Shown here: positions 36,541 to 45,243 of the stretch, piece by piece | How positions within the stretch are numbered: position 1 is the stretch's first letter | Layout of the letters: every line of letters begins with the position of its first letter | Assembly: GCF_003130795.1 (NCBI RefSeq) | Contig: NZ_CP029353.1 | Coordinates: forward strand, 1,317,501 to 1,381,500 | Length of the DNA: 64,000 bases | Reading direction: 5' to 3' | Origin: Azospirillum thermophilum | GTDB lineage: Bacteria; Pseudomonadota; Alphaproteobacteria; Azospirillales; Azospirillaceae | Program-made: the position numbers and the translations under genes | Notes under the pieces: model-generated | Databases searched by the model: none | The model's input: only the letters and a program-made list of their open reading frames with translations | What the model was told of the DNA's origin: nothing

Positions 36541-36577
36541 AAAAGCCCTTCCCCCTGCTCGGGGGAAGGGCTTTTTT
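36541..36577. terminator. Bidirectional Rho-independent terminator (degP / hutG)
   Basis: AAAAGCCCTTCCCCC (36541-36555) pairs perfectly with GGGGGAAGGGCTTTT (36561-36575). T6 follows on the plus strand and TTTT on the minus strand. It ends hutG from the right and originally ended degP from the left. The intron 5' junction lies four bases beyond the minus-strand tail. Confidence 0.93.
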
Positions 36578-36609
36578 CTTTGCCGCGGGCGATGGGCTGG
36601 AGGGATGGC

Positions 36610-37431
36610 CTAGAGGAAGGCCGCGCGGCGGGTCGAGGCGTTCTCCCACGCCCATTCGACCAGGACGCTGACCAGCCGCTCCAGGCAGGGCTTCACGTCG
36701 CCGGCAAGATCGGGGCGGAAGCCGAAGGGCGGCTCCTCGTCCATGTAGATGGACTGGGCCAGTTCCAGTTGGATGGCGTGGATGTTCTCCTTCGGCCGGC
36801 CGTAGCGGCGGGTGATGAAGCCGCCGTTGAAGCTGCCGTTCAGCACCGACGAGTAGCGGCCGTTGGCGCTCAGCACATTCATCAGCCGGCTGACCAGGGC
36901 GGGAGCGGCGGTGGTGCCGTCGCCGGTGCCGAGGCTGAAGTCGGGCAGCGCGCCGCCGAAGAAGCGCGGGACCTGCCGCCGGATCGAATGGGCGTCCAGC
37001 AGGACGGCGACGCCGAAGCGGTCGCGCAGGCTCCGCAGTTCGGCGTCGAGCTGCTCGTGGTAGGGGCGCCAGAAGGCGCCGACGCGGCGCTCCACCTCCG
37101 CCGCGTCGGGCGCGCGGCCGGGCTGGTAGAGCGGCTGGAAATCGAAGCTGGTCAGCGGGCAGAGCTCGGTGTTGCTGATCTCCGGGTAGGAGGCGGCGCC
37201 GGCCGGGTCGCGGTTGAGGTCGACGACGTAGCGGGACAGCACCGGCCGCAGGAAGCCGATGCCGAGCGCCGGGGCGAAGTGGTAGAGGCGGTCGAGGTGG
37301 CGGTCGGCATCCGGCTGGGCCAGCGCCGCTTCGGTCATGCAGGCCTCGATATCGGAAGGAATAACCGTCCCGACATGGGGAATGCTGAGCAGGACCGGCG
37401 TCTCGCCGGGCTGAAAGCGAAAGGAATCCAT
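36610..37431 (-). CDS. hutG: N-formylglutamate amidohydrolase
   Basis: 273 residues. Hydrolyses N-formylglutamate to glutamate and formate, the last step of one histidine-degradation route. Family segments: LLSIPHVGTVIPSDI, SRYVVDLNRDP, LLDAHSIRRQVP and GGFITRRYGRPKENIHAIQL. ATG 37431 begins the conserved region (MDSFRFQPGETPVLLSIPH). No other hut genes nearby. Confidence 0.92.
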   Translation of the reverse strand: MDSFRFQPGETPVLLSIPHVGTVIPSDIEACMTEAALAQPDADRHLDRLYHFAPALGIGFLRPVLSRYVVDLNRDPAGAASYPEISNTELCPLTSFDFQPLYQPGRAPDAAEVERRVGAFWRPYHEQLDAELRSLRDRFGVAVLLDAHSIRRQVPRFFGGALPDFSLGTGDGTTAAPALVSRLMNVLSANGRYSSVLNGSFNGGFITRRYGRPKENIHAIQLELAQSIYMDEEPPFGFRPDLAGDVKPCLERLVSVLVEWAWENASTRRAAFL

Positions 37432-37749
37432 GTCCCGACCCGTAGGTGAAGTCGCGGCTCCACGGCTGGGAAGCTGCCCAGCGTGCGCTGCAACATGAAG
37501 ACTATGGTACGAATGAAACTTCCGGGTCAAACGGATTGCAGATTCCAGGAACGATTTTTCATCGCTCCGGGAAAGCTTCTTTCGCGCGGGCGGCGATGAC
37601 GACCTGCACCACCCGGCGGGCCGCGGTCCAACTGGGTGGTTGACCTCGGCCGCCGCCTTCGCAACACTTGCCGCCGTATCGGCAAGGCCCGGCAAGAGGC
37701 CGCGAGGGTCCCCGAAGAGGGACCGGGAAACGACCAGGGGAGATTGCCC
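37432..37749. other. Intergenic region between hutG and the DUF3299-like gene
   Basis: 318 bp between divergent genes. A TTGACC at about 37640 lacks a matching -10. AGGGGAG before 37750 is the Shine-Dalgarno of the next gene. No RNA gene or repeat seen. Confidence 0.4.
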
Positions 37750-38223
37750 ATGAACACGCGCCGACAGCTTCTGCTGCCGCTGGCATTGGCACCCGTCGCC
37801 GGTTGGGCCATTTGGGCCGGCGGAGCCGAAGCCCCTCCCGCCCATGCGGTGGGCCCGTTTCATCTTCCGCTCGACGACTCGACCGCCCTGTGGCGCGACC
37901 TGATCCAGGTCCGGCTGTCCGGGCCGGACGGCGCTCCGCAGTTCCCGGCGCGCGTCGCGGCCCTGGACGGCAAGCCGGTGACGGTGCGCGGCTTCATGGT
38001 GCCGCTGGAGGAGGCGGTGGCGCACCGGCGCTTCATCCTCGCCGCAAACCCGGTGAGCTGCCCGGCCTGCCAGAGTCCGGCGCCGGCCACCATGCTGCAG
38101 GTGCAGAGCCTGCGGCCGGTGGCGGAGACGCAGGCGCCGGTGCTGCTGACCGGCACGCTGCGGCTGCGGCCCAACGACGGGCTGTTCTACCGGCTGGAGC
38201 GGGCGGAGCTGCGCGCGGCCTGA
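37750..38223 (+). CDS. Periplasmic protein with CPAC motif (DUF3299-like)
   Basis: 157 residues. The N-terminus MNTRRQLLLPLALAPVAG has an Arg pair and hydrophobic core like a Tat or Sec signal. The mature part has VTVRGFMVPLEEA and NPVSCPACQSPAP, a CxxC in the arrangement seen in DUF3299 proteins, some of which accompany metal transport genes. AGGGGAG precedes the ATG at 37750; the frame to 37636 has no such signal. Function not established. Confidence 0.75.
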   Translation: MNTRRQLLLPLALAPVAGWAIWAGGAEAPPAHAVGPFHLPLDDSTALWRDLIQVRLSGPDGAPQFPARVAALDGKPVTVRGFMVPLEEAVAHRRFILAANPVSCPACQSPAPATMLQVQSLRPVAETQAPVLLTGTLRLRPNDGLFYRLERAELRAA

Positions 38224-38255
38224 GCGGACCGTCCGCCCGGCCGGCGCCGAACAGC

Positions 38256-39400
38256 TCAGTCGAACAGCAGGCCGCTTCCCTCGGCGGCCAGCGGCTCGCG
38301 TCCGGCGATGGAGGCGACGAGGTCGCCGCGCCCGGCGAAGCGGACATTGCTGCGCGCCATCACCAGCCCGGCGACCGGGCTGCGCAGGGAGAGGCGCCCC
38401 TGCGCCGGGTCGGCGGCGGTGGGATCGACGATGTCCGCCACCACGTCTCCGGCGGCGACCCGCTCGCCGACCTGGCGGTGGAAGGCGATGACGCCCGAGC
38501 CCGGCGCGACCACGCGGGCGAGGCCGGACAGCGGAGTCGCCTCGCAGGGCAGGGGCGGCAGCGGCTCCGGCGTGCCGGAAACCAGCCCGCGCCGCATCAG
38601 GAACTGCACCAGCGCATCGGCGTCGCCCGCCGCCTGCGCATCGTCGACGTCCGCCTTGCCGCGCAGCTCGATGGTGGTGGCGGCGCAGGCCGGCGGGATC
38701 GGCCCCTGGGCGGCGAAGCGGTTCGCCAGCACCCACCAGGGGCCGAGCAGGCCTCGTCGAACGGGTCGCCGCCCGACTCGCTGGCGAGCAGCACCGCCCG
38801 CGCCCCGAGCAGGGCCGCGAGGTCGGAAAGGTCCGGCCACAGCGCGTCGCCGGTGTAGAGGTGCGGCACCGCCTCCAGATCGCAGTGGAGGTCGAGGACA
38901 TAGTCGGCATCCAGCGCCATGCTCTGCAGCAGGCGGCGCAGTGCCGCCACCTCGTCCCGCGGCTGCGGCAGCGCGGCATGGGCGGCGCGCAGGGCGGCGC
39001 GCACCTCGGCGACGTTGGCCGCCGCGTCGGGCCCGATCCGGCCGTCGAGCAGGGCGGCGGCGCGGTCGGTCAGGTTGGCGAAGGAACGGTTGAAGTTGCC
39101 GCCTCCCTCCAGCCCGTAGCGGCCGACATGCACCCCCTCCACCACCTGCGACAGGCCGATCGGGTTGGCGGCGGGCACCACCACCAGGTCACCCGCGATG
39201 CGGCCTGCGGCGTCGAGGTCGCGCAGCCGGCGGATCAGGTGGTGGGCGACCAGCAGGCCGGGCGTCTCGTCGGCATGCAGCGCCGCCTGGATGTAGGCCT
39301 TCGGCCGGGCGCCGGGCGTGCCGAAATGGTGGACCGTCAGGCTGCGGCTCGTCCCCAGCCGGCCTGAGGGCAGCGGCACCGGCTCCACGCGGTGGGTCAC
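38256..39400 (-). pseudogene. Succinylglutamate desuccinylase/aspartoacylase family protein, frameshifted
   Basis: M14-type zinc hydrolase. Start GTG 39400, with an excellent AAAGGAG upstream. Zinc-site segments HADETPG, NFNRSF and DLHCDLEA are intact in the first frame. After GGDPFDEACSAP the frame is lost at a G4 run (38739-38742), and homology continues in another frame (WWVLANRFAAQGPIPP to the end at 38256). Adding one base gives a whole protein of 381 residues. Both halves look fully conserved, so a base missing from the assembly is more likely than real decay. Confidence 0.85.
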
Positions 39401-39489
39401 GGGATGGCTCCTTTCGTCGCGTTGAATCCTGCCGCCAGTCTGCCACAAGGAGATGCGGGTGCGGGACGTGCGATGACGGAGGGACAGGG

Positions 39490-40746
39490 GTGACGGCAAT
39501 GCCGCTTGCGCCGGCCGGGGGACGCGGTCTCGCCAGGGCGGCGGCGCTGTCGCTGGCACTGGTCCTGTATGGCGGGCTGAGCGCGCCGGCGCCTGTCGCG
39601 GTCGGTCCGCGGGAGATGGCGGTGGCGGCGGCGCTGGTGCTGGCGGTGGGCTGGCGGAGGCCGCTCGCCGTCTTCAGCGGGCAGGCCCTGCGGTCGCCCG
39701 GCCTGCCGGCCTGGGAAGCCGCCGCGATCCTGGCCTTTTCGTGGCTGCTGTGGGTGCCGACGCTGCGGGGGGCGGCGCAGGGGCGGGACCTCGGGGAGAT
39801 GGCGCGGGACCTCGTGCCGCTGGTCTATCTGTTCCTGCCGCTGCTGCTGGTTCCGCCGCTGCGCCGCACGGGGCCGTGGGGGCTGCGGCTGCTGTGCGGC
39901 GGTCTGGCCCTGGCCGGGCTGCTCTTCGCGCTGCGCTGGTGGGACAAGGCCCGGTGGGGATTCGGGGCGGTCGGGACGCGCGTGATGGAGGAGGGCGGCG
40001 CCTATCTGCTGAACGCGCCGGCGGTGCTGTTCGCCGCCGTGGCGCTGCCGCTGGCCGGGCTGGGGCTGTGGCGGCGGGGCGGGCTGTGGCGGTGGCTGCC
40101 GGCGCCGGCCTGTGCTGTCGGCGGGCTGCTTTGCGCGACCGCCCTTGCCGGTACGGTGCATCGCACGGCGGTCGGCTTGGCGGCGGCCTCCGCCGTCGCC
40201 GCTGTCCTGTGGTGGGCGAGGCGGACCCCGCGGGCGGCGCTGCTGCTCCTGGTCCCGCTGCTGGCGGTGGCCGCCGCCTATGGCGAACCGCTGGCGGGAG
40301 CGGTGGCGCTGGCGCTGGAGAAGACACGGCTGACCGGCGGCAACGCCCGCTGGGAGGAGGCCGCCGCGGTGCTGGAACAGGCCGGACGGACGCCCGGGTC
40401 CCTGCTGTTCGGCGAGGGGTGGGGCGGGCTGATCGCCAACCCGGCGGTCGGCGGCTGGCGGGTCTCCTACACGCATCTGCTGGCCAGCTACGCGCTGTTC
40501 AAGGCGGGACTGACCGGGCTGCTGGCCGTGGCGGCCTATCTCCTGGCCCTGCTGCCGGCGGTGCCGAGGCTGCTGCGCACCGACCCGCCGCTGGCCTGGG
40601 CGTTGCTGCCCCCGCTGGTCATGGCGCTCGGCCTTCACACGAGCTTCAAGTATCTCGACACCGGCGTTCTGCTGACGATTCTGCTCCTCGGCGCCGGGGC
40701 CGGATCCGTCCCGGCGGAGAAGCGGTTGTCGGCGCCATCCGCCTGA
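39490..40746 (+). CDS. O-antigen ligase/polymerase-like membrane protein
   Basis: 418 residues, about ten to twelve membrane helices with a large loop holding GNARWEEAAAVLEQAGRTPGSLLFGEGWGG, as in Wzy/WaaL-type proteins. It would polymerise or transfer polysaccharide repeat units at the periplasmic face. Start is GTG 39490, with GGAGGGACAGGG upstream. First gene of a tight four-gene operon for a surface polysaccharide; the next start overlaps its stop. Confidence 0.75.
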   Translation: MTAMPLAPAGGRGLARAAALSLALVLYGGLSAPAPVAVGPREMAVAAALVLAVGWRRPLAVFSGQALRSPGLPAWEAAAILAFSWLLWVPTLRGAAQGRDLGEMARDLVPLVYLFLPLLLVPPLRRTGPWGLRLLCGGLALAGLLFALRWWDKARWGFGAVGTRVMEEGGAYLLNAPAVLFAAVALPLAGLGLWRRGGLWRWLPAPACAVGGLLCATALAGTVHRTAVGLAAASAVAAVLWWARRTPRAALLLLVPLLAVAAAYGEPLAGAVALALEKTRLTGGNARWEEAAAVLEQAGRTPGSLLFGEGWGGLIANPAVGGWRVSYTHLLASYALFKAGLTGLLAVAAYLLALLPAVPRLLRTDPPLAWALLPPLVMALGLHTSFKYLDTGVLLTILLLGAGAGSVPAEKRLSAPSA

Positions 40747-42005
40747 TGCATACTTTCGCGTGTCATTGTCAGAATGGCACGCCCGATATGCGCGACAGAC
40801 CATCGATCATGCTCGTGAACCGCGTGTTTCCGCCGGAGCGCGGAGCGACCGGGCGTTGCCTTGCCGATCTGGCGGGACGGCTGGCCGCCGCAGGCTGGCA
40901 GGTCACCGTGCTGCGCGACGGCAGGGCCGGGGAGGGCACGGCGGGTGGCGTCACCGTGGCGGAGACGGGGGTGGCGCTTCCTGCCGGCGGGCCGCCGCGG
41001 GCGCGATCCTATCTGGACAGCCTGCGCCGGCTGGTGGTCCGCGGGCTGAGATTGCCGCGGCACGACGTGGTGGTGACGATGACCGATCCGCCGCTGCTGG
41101 CACTCGCCGGGCCGCTGCTGGCCGCTCGTCACGGGGCGGCGGCGATCCACTGGTGCCAGGATCTCTATCCGGAGCTGCTGCCGGTGCTGGGCATCCGCCC
41201 GCCCGTCCCCCTGATGCGGCTGATGCAGGGCGCCGCCGCCAGGGCCATGGCGCGGCACGACCGCATCCTCGCCATCGGCCATTGCATGGCCCGGCGCATC
41301 GCCGCGCTGGGCGTAGCGGAGGAGCGGATCACGGTCCTGCCCAACTGGCCCGACCCGCGGATCCGGCCGGTGCCGCGGCAAGTCGACCGCTTTCGTGCCG
41401 AACATGGGCTGCAGGGCCGTTTCGTCGTCGCCTATTCCGGCAATCTCGGCCTTGCCCATCCGATCGCCGGCATCCTGGAGGCGGCGGAGCGGCTGGCGAC
41501 CGAGGCGCCGGAGGTGCTGGTCCTGGTGATCGGCGAGGGGCGGCGCCATGCCGGGCTGACGGCGGCAGCGGCGGTGCGGCGGCTCGGCAACCTGCGCACC
41601 CTGCCGCTTCAGCCAGGCGAGCGGCTGGCCGAGAGCCTGTCGGCCGCCGACCTGCACCTCGCCGCCATGGAGCCCGATGCCTGCGGCCTGCTGGTGCCGA
41701 GCAAGGTGGCGGGGGCGCTGGCCGCCGGCCGGCCCTGCCTGTTCCTGGGGCCGGCGGGGAGCGATGCCGCCCGTCTGGTCGCGGGGTGCGGCGCCGTGCT
41801 GGATCCGGCGGATGGAGCGGCGCTTGCCCGGATGATCCGGGACTATGCCGGCGATCCCGCGCGATGCGCTGCGGAGGGGGCTGCCGCCGCCATCCGCGCC
41901 GCGGGCTGGGATGCCGACCGTGCGGCGGCGCGGTTCGGCGCGCTGGCGGCCGGGCTGCTGGCGCCGGCCCGGTCGGCCGGATGGCGGCGCGCGCCCCATG
42001 CCTGA
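40746..42005 (+). CDS. Glycosyltransferase family 4
   Basis: 419 residues, GT-B fold. N-terminal acceptor domain (MLVNRVFPPERGATGRCLADLA, HWCQDLYPELLPVLG), then the donor domain (FVVAYSGNLGLAHPI, VIGEGRRHAGL, CGLLVPSKVAGALAAGRPC). Resembles WbuB-like enzymes. ATG 40746 shares bases with the upstream stop; an internal ATG at 40788 is also possible because neither has a clear Shine-Dalgarno. Confidence 0.88.
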   Translation: MHTFACHCQNGTPDMRDRPSIMLVNRVFPPERGATGRCLADLAGRLAAAGWQVTVLRDGRAGEGTAGGVTVAETGVALPAGGPPRARSYLDSLRRLVVRGLRLPRHDVVVTMTDPPLLALAGPLLAARHGAAAIHWCQDLYPELLPVLGIRPPVPLMRLMQGAAARAMARHDRILAIGHCMARRIAALGVAEERITVLPNWPDPRIRPVPRQVDRFRAEHGLQGRFVVAYSGNLGLAHPIAGILEAAERLATEAPEVLVLVIGEGRRHAGLTAAAAVRRLGNLRTLPLQPGERLAESLSAADLHLAAMEPDACGLLVPSKVAGALAAGRPCLFLGPAGSDAARLVAGCGAVLDPADGAALARMIRDYAGDPARCAAEGAAAAIRAAGWDADRAAARFGALAAGLLAPARSAGWRRAPHA

Positions 42006-42981
42006 TACGCGGCTGAGCTTCATCGGGCCGCCGCCGGCTGCCGACCTCGACCTGCACGAGCTGGTCCGCACCCTGCGCGAGGGCTGGCGGCTGGTGCTGG
42101 CCTGCGGGCTCGCCGGGCTGCTGCTGGCGCTGGCCGGCATCTGGCTGGTGCCGCCGGAGTTCACCGCGACCATGGTGGTCGGCCCGACCGCGCGGGTGGG
42201 GGCGGCGGCGATGGGGGCGCGGACCCCCGTTCCGGCCGGGCGGGAGGCGGCGCAGAGCGTCGCGGAGCCGGGACCCGGCGAGGAACTGCTGTCCGACTTC
42301 GCCCGCTATCTGGAGCTGTTCGGCTCCACCGCCGTTGCGGAGCGGCTGATGGCCGATCCCGGCCTGCTCCGCGCCGTCTATCCCGGCCGCTGGGACGAGG
42401 AGGCGCAGCGCTGGCGTCCGGCGCCCGGGCTGGGCGGCATGGTGAAGCGCCTGCTGCTGGCGCTCGTCGGGCGGGAGGATTGGGAGGAACCCGACGCCGA
42501 CCGCTTCGCCCGCTGGCTGCGCAGCCGCATCGCGGTGGACATGGTCCGCTCCGGGCCGATGCGGCGGATCACGCTGCGCCACCGTGACCGGGCATTCGCG
42601 CTCGACCTGCTCGGCCGGGTGGCGGTGGCGACGGATGCGCATCTGCGCGCCGAGGCGCAGCGGCGCAGCGCGGCGCAGATCGCCCATGTCCGGTCCCGGC
42701 TGGCGGCGGTGACGGTGACCGAGCATCGCCGGGCGCTCGCCGATCTGCTGGCCGACCAGGAACGGCTCGCCATGATGATCGAGGTGGAACTGCCCTTCGC
42801 CGCCGACCTGATCGATCCGCCCCACGCGGCGCGCCTGCCCGACTGGCCCGATCCCACGGTGATCGTTCCGCTGTCGGCGGCGGCCGGGCTGGTCGCCGGC
42901 GGCTTCCTGCTGGCCGTCCGCGGGGTCTGGCGTCGGGAAGGGATCCGGCAGGGAGGAACCGGGAGAGGGGGCGGGCCGTGA
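41998..42981 (+). CDS. Wzz-type chain-length / polysaccharide co-polymerase protein
   Basis: 327 residues. Two membrane helices near the ends (about 32-52 and 292-310) flank a periplasmic helical domain, the Wzz/PCP layout. Starts LHELVRTLREGWRLVLACG. No C-terminal tyrosine-kinase domain. Overlaps the preceding gene by 8 bp and the following one by 4 bp. Expected to set polysaccharide chain length with the Wzy-like protein. Confidence 0.8.
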   Translation: MPDTRLSFIGPPPAADLDLHELVRTLREGWRLVLACGLAGLLLALAGIWLVPPEFTATMVVGPTARVGAAAMGARTPVPAGREAAQSVAEPGPGEELLSDFARYLELFGSTAVAERLMADPGLLRAVYPGRWDEEAQRWRPAPGLGGMVKRLLLALVGREDWEEPDADRFARWLRSRIAVDMVRSGPMRRITLRHRDRAFALDLLGRVAVATDAHLRAEAQRRSAAQIAHVRSRLAAVTVTEHRRALADLLADQERLAMMIEVELPFAADLIDPPHAARLPDWPDPTVIVPLSAAAGLVAGGFLLAVRGVWRREGIRQGGTGRGGGP

Positions 42982-43841
42982 CCATTCCGGTGTCGGTCGT
43001 GGTGATGACCCGCAACGAGGCGGCGAACCTGCCGCACTGCCTGCCGCGCCTCTCCCGCTTCGCCGAGATCTTCGTGGTGGACAGCGACAGCGAGGATGGG
43101 ACGCAGGCGCTGGCGGCGGCGCTGGGCATCCCGGTGGTGCCCTTCCGCTGGGACGGCCGCTATCCGAAGAAGAAGCAGTGGTGCCTCGACCGGCTGCCCT
43201 TCGCCTATGACTGGGTGCTGTTCGTCGATGCGGACGAGCGCCCGACGCCGGCCCTGGTGGAGGAGATCGCCCGGCTGATGGCGCGGGGACCGCGTCACGC
43301 CGCCTATTTCATCGCCGGCCGTCCGGTGGTGGCGGGCCGGCCGCTGCGGTTCGGCGCCTGGAACCGCAAGCTGGCCCTGCTGGACCGCCGCCGCGCCCGC
43401 TTTCCGGAGGTGCGCGATCTCGACGTGGCCGCCATGGGGGAGGTCGAGGGGCACTATCAGCCGGTGGTGGACGGCCCGGTCGGGGCGCTGCGCCACCCGA
43501 TGGACCATGCCGACGAGAAGCCGCCGTCGGCATGGTTCGACCGGCACAACCGCTACTCCGACTGGGAGGCGGCGCTGCGGTCGGACGGGCGGATGGCCGC
43601 GCTGATCGGGCGGGAGCGGGGGTGGCGCCGGATGGCCAAGCTCTGCCTGCACCGGACGCCCTGCCGTCCGCTGGTCGCCTTCCTCCATGCCTATGTGGCG
43701 CGGCTGGGCATGCTCGACGGACGGGCCGGCTTCGACCATGCCGTCGCCCGCGCCTTCTATTACTGGCAGGTCGGCGTGAAGATGCGGGCGGCGGCAGGCC
43801 GGCCCGCCGTGGAGCAGGCCGGCCCGGCATCGCGGCGCTGA
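42978..43841 (+). CDS. Glycosyltransferase family 2
   Basis: 287 residues, GT-A fold of the WaaE/KdtX-like type. VSVVVMTRNEAANLPHCL, IFVVDSDSEDGTQ and FVDADERPTPALVEEI hold the nucleotide-sugar and DxD-like metal sites. The GTG start at 42978 overlaps the upstream stop (GTGA). Last gene of the plus-strand polysaccharide operon, convergent with the XRE gene 7 bp away. Confidence 0.9.
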   Translation: MTIPVSVVVMTRNEAANLPHCLPRLSRFAEIFVVDSDSEDGTQALAAALGIPVVPFRWDGRYPKKKQWCLDRLPFAYDWVLFVDADERPTPALVEEIARLMARGPRHAAYFIAGRPVVAGRPLRFGAWNRKLALLDRRRARFPEVRDLDVAAMGEVEGHYQPVVDGPVGALRHPMDHADEKPPSAWFDRHNRYSDWEAALRSDGRMAALIGRERGWRRMAKLCLHRTPCRPLVAFLHAYVARLGMLDGRAGFDHAVARAFYYWQVGVKMRAAAGRPAVEQAGPASRR

Positions 43842-43848
43842 GGAGCGG

Positions 43849-44316
43849 TTATTCCTCGCCGCCACCCGGCTTGTCGCCGCCGAGAGCCTTCACGAGGTCG
43901 AAGGTCCGTTTGCGCACGCCGGCATCGTCGATCCGGTAATAGGCGCGGACCAGCTCCAGCGTCTCGCGCCGGGCCATGGACTCGAACTCGTCCGGCTCGC
44001 CCCCTTCCTCGGCGATCTCTTCCTGGATCACGTTGCCGGGGGCCGGCATGTCGTCGAAGAAGTAGCTGACCGGCACGCCGAGAACCTGCGAGAGGTTGAA
44101 GAGGCGGCTGGCGCTGATGCGGTTCGACCCGCGCTCGTACTTCTGCAACTGCTGGAAGGTGATGCCGACGGCCTCACCGAGCTTTTCCTGGCTGAGACCC
44201 AGCAGGGTCCGCCGCAATCGCAGCCGGGCTCCGACATGGATGTCGATCGGATTGGGACCCTCGCCCCGTCGCGACAGGGTGTGGGCGGGACCGAGCTTGG
44301 ACTTAGGCGCACTCAT
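43849..44316 (-). CDS. XRE-family transcriptional regulator
   Basis: 155 residues. Helix-turn-helix at about 25-80 (LRLRRTLLGLSQEKLGEAVGI, FQQLQKYERGSNRISASRL), then an acidic region and a helical C-terminus (ETLELVRAYYRIDDAGVRKR) of the type common in alphaproteobacterial XRE regulators. ATG 44316 has GAGG seven to ten bases upstream; ATG 44319 is too close. Its place among polysaccharide genes suggests, but does not show, that it controls them. Confidence 0.9.
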   Translation of the reverse strand: MSAPKSKLGPAHTLSRRGEGPNPIDIHVGARLRLRRTLLGLSQEKLGEAVGITFQQLQKYERGSNRISASRLFNLSQVLGVPVSYFFDDMPAPGNVIQEEIAEEGGEPDEFESMARRETLELVRAYYRIDDAGVRKRTFDLVKALGGDKPGGGEE

Positions 44317-44357
44317 CATCTACCTCGAAGGGGCCGGGGGCGAGAACCAGCAGTCGA

Positions 44358-44387
44358 TACTTAGTTCAGGAAGTAAATTCTATGCAA
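44358..44387 (-). promoter_or_regulatory. Candidate XRE promoter with overlapping dyad
   Basis: Minus strand: TTGCAT (44387-44382), 18-base spacer, TAAGTA (44363-44358). A dyad TACTT-N8-AAGTA (44358-44375) overlaps the -10. The stretch is AT-rich compared with its surroundings. Self-repression by the XRE protein is a plausible reading. Confidence 0.45.
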
Positions 44388-44416
44388 CTTTTCGTGCGCA
44401 TCAACCTTTTGAATCA

Positions 44417-45243
44417 TCAGTCAGGGTGCAGGGAGTCGGAAAGACCGACTGTTTCCGCGTCGCGGTAACGCCATTTCGCATACGCACGCGGAAATTGCCG
44501 GCGGACACTACCCGCGAGCCATTGAACGCCGTTTATTGCGTAGCTAAACCACAATCCGTGGTTCAGAACGTCGCGCCTGATCCGCGACTGTTCGCTGCGC
44601 CCCAATGCCGGACTCCTCTGCGACAGGCCGCCGGAGGCGAAGCGGCAGACGGAAAAGGGAAGGCGGACGGCACTCGCCCCGGTGCGCAACAGCCGCAGGG
44701 TGAGGTCGTAATCGGCAGCGACTCGATACCGTCCGTCGTAGCGCAGGCCGGCGAGGGCGTCGCAGCGATAGAGCATCGCCTGATGGTGGGTGAACATGCC
44801 GTAGGGCGCCGTCCGATGGGACCGCGCCCGTTTCAGAACCGGCCGGCCGTCCCATCCCGTCTCCAGCGCGTCGCCGTAGAGCAGGGCGGCCTCCGGCCGG
44901 TCGAATGCCGCCCGGCGGAGAAGTCCCGCCGTCCCCGGCCCGGCCAGCCGGTCGCCGGCATTGAGGAACAGCACGTGGCTGGTGCCGAGGCGCAGGGCCG
45001 CCTCCAGCCCGGTGTTCATGGCATCGAACGGGCCGTCGTCGGGGCGGAGCGCCACCAGTGCGGCTCGCCGCCATGGGCGCGCAGCCAGCCGGCGGTCCCG
45101 TCGGTCGACCCGCCGTCGACCACGATCCAGGCGAAATCCTGCCGCCGCTGGATGCGCAGGCTGTCGCGGGTGGCGAGCAGGCCGGGAAGGTCGTCGCGGA
45201 CGACGGTGACGAAGGCGATGACGGGACGCGGCGGGCCGCTCAT
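44417..45243 (-). pseudogene. Glycosyltransferase family 2, frameshifted
   Basis: Start ATG 45243 overlaps the SLBB-gene stop (ATGA). The first frame gives IAFVTVVRDDLPGLL and WIVVDGGSTDGTAGWLRAHGG. The frame breaks at a G4 run (45041-45044), and the rest follows in another frame (PDDGPFDAMNTGLEAAL, VLFLNAGD). One added base restores WRSAPDDGPFDAMN and a 275-residue protein. Likely an assembly or sequencing error, otherwise a very recent mutation. Role: sugar transfer in polysaccharide synthesis. Confidence 0.85.

Noticed and set aside
38256..39400. True pseudogene by decay
   Set aside because: A single base is missing and both sides keep intact motifs; six similar cases in the same region make error more likely. 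Typed as pseudogene only because the frame is broken as given.
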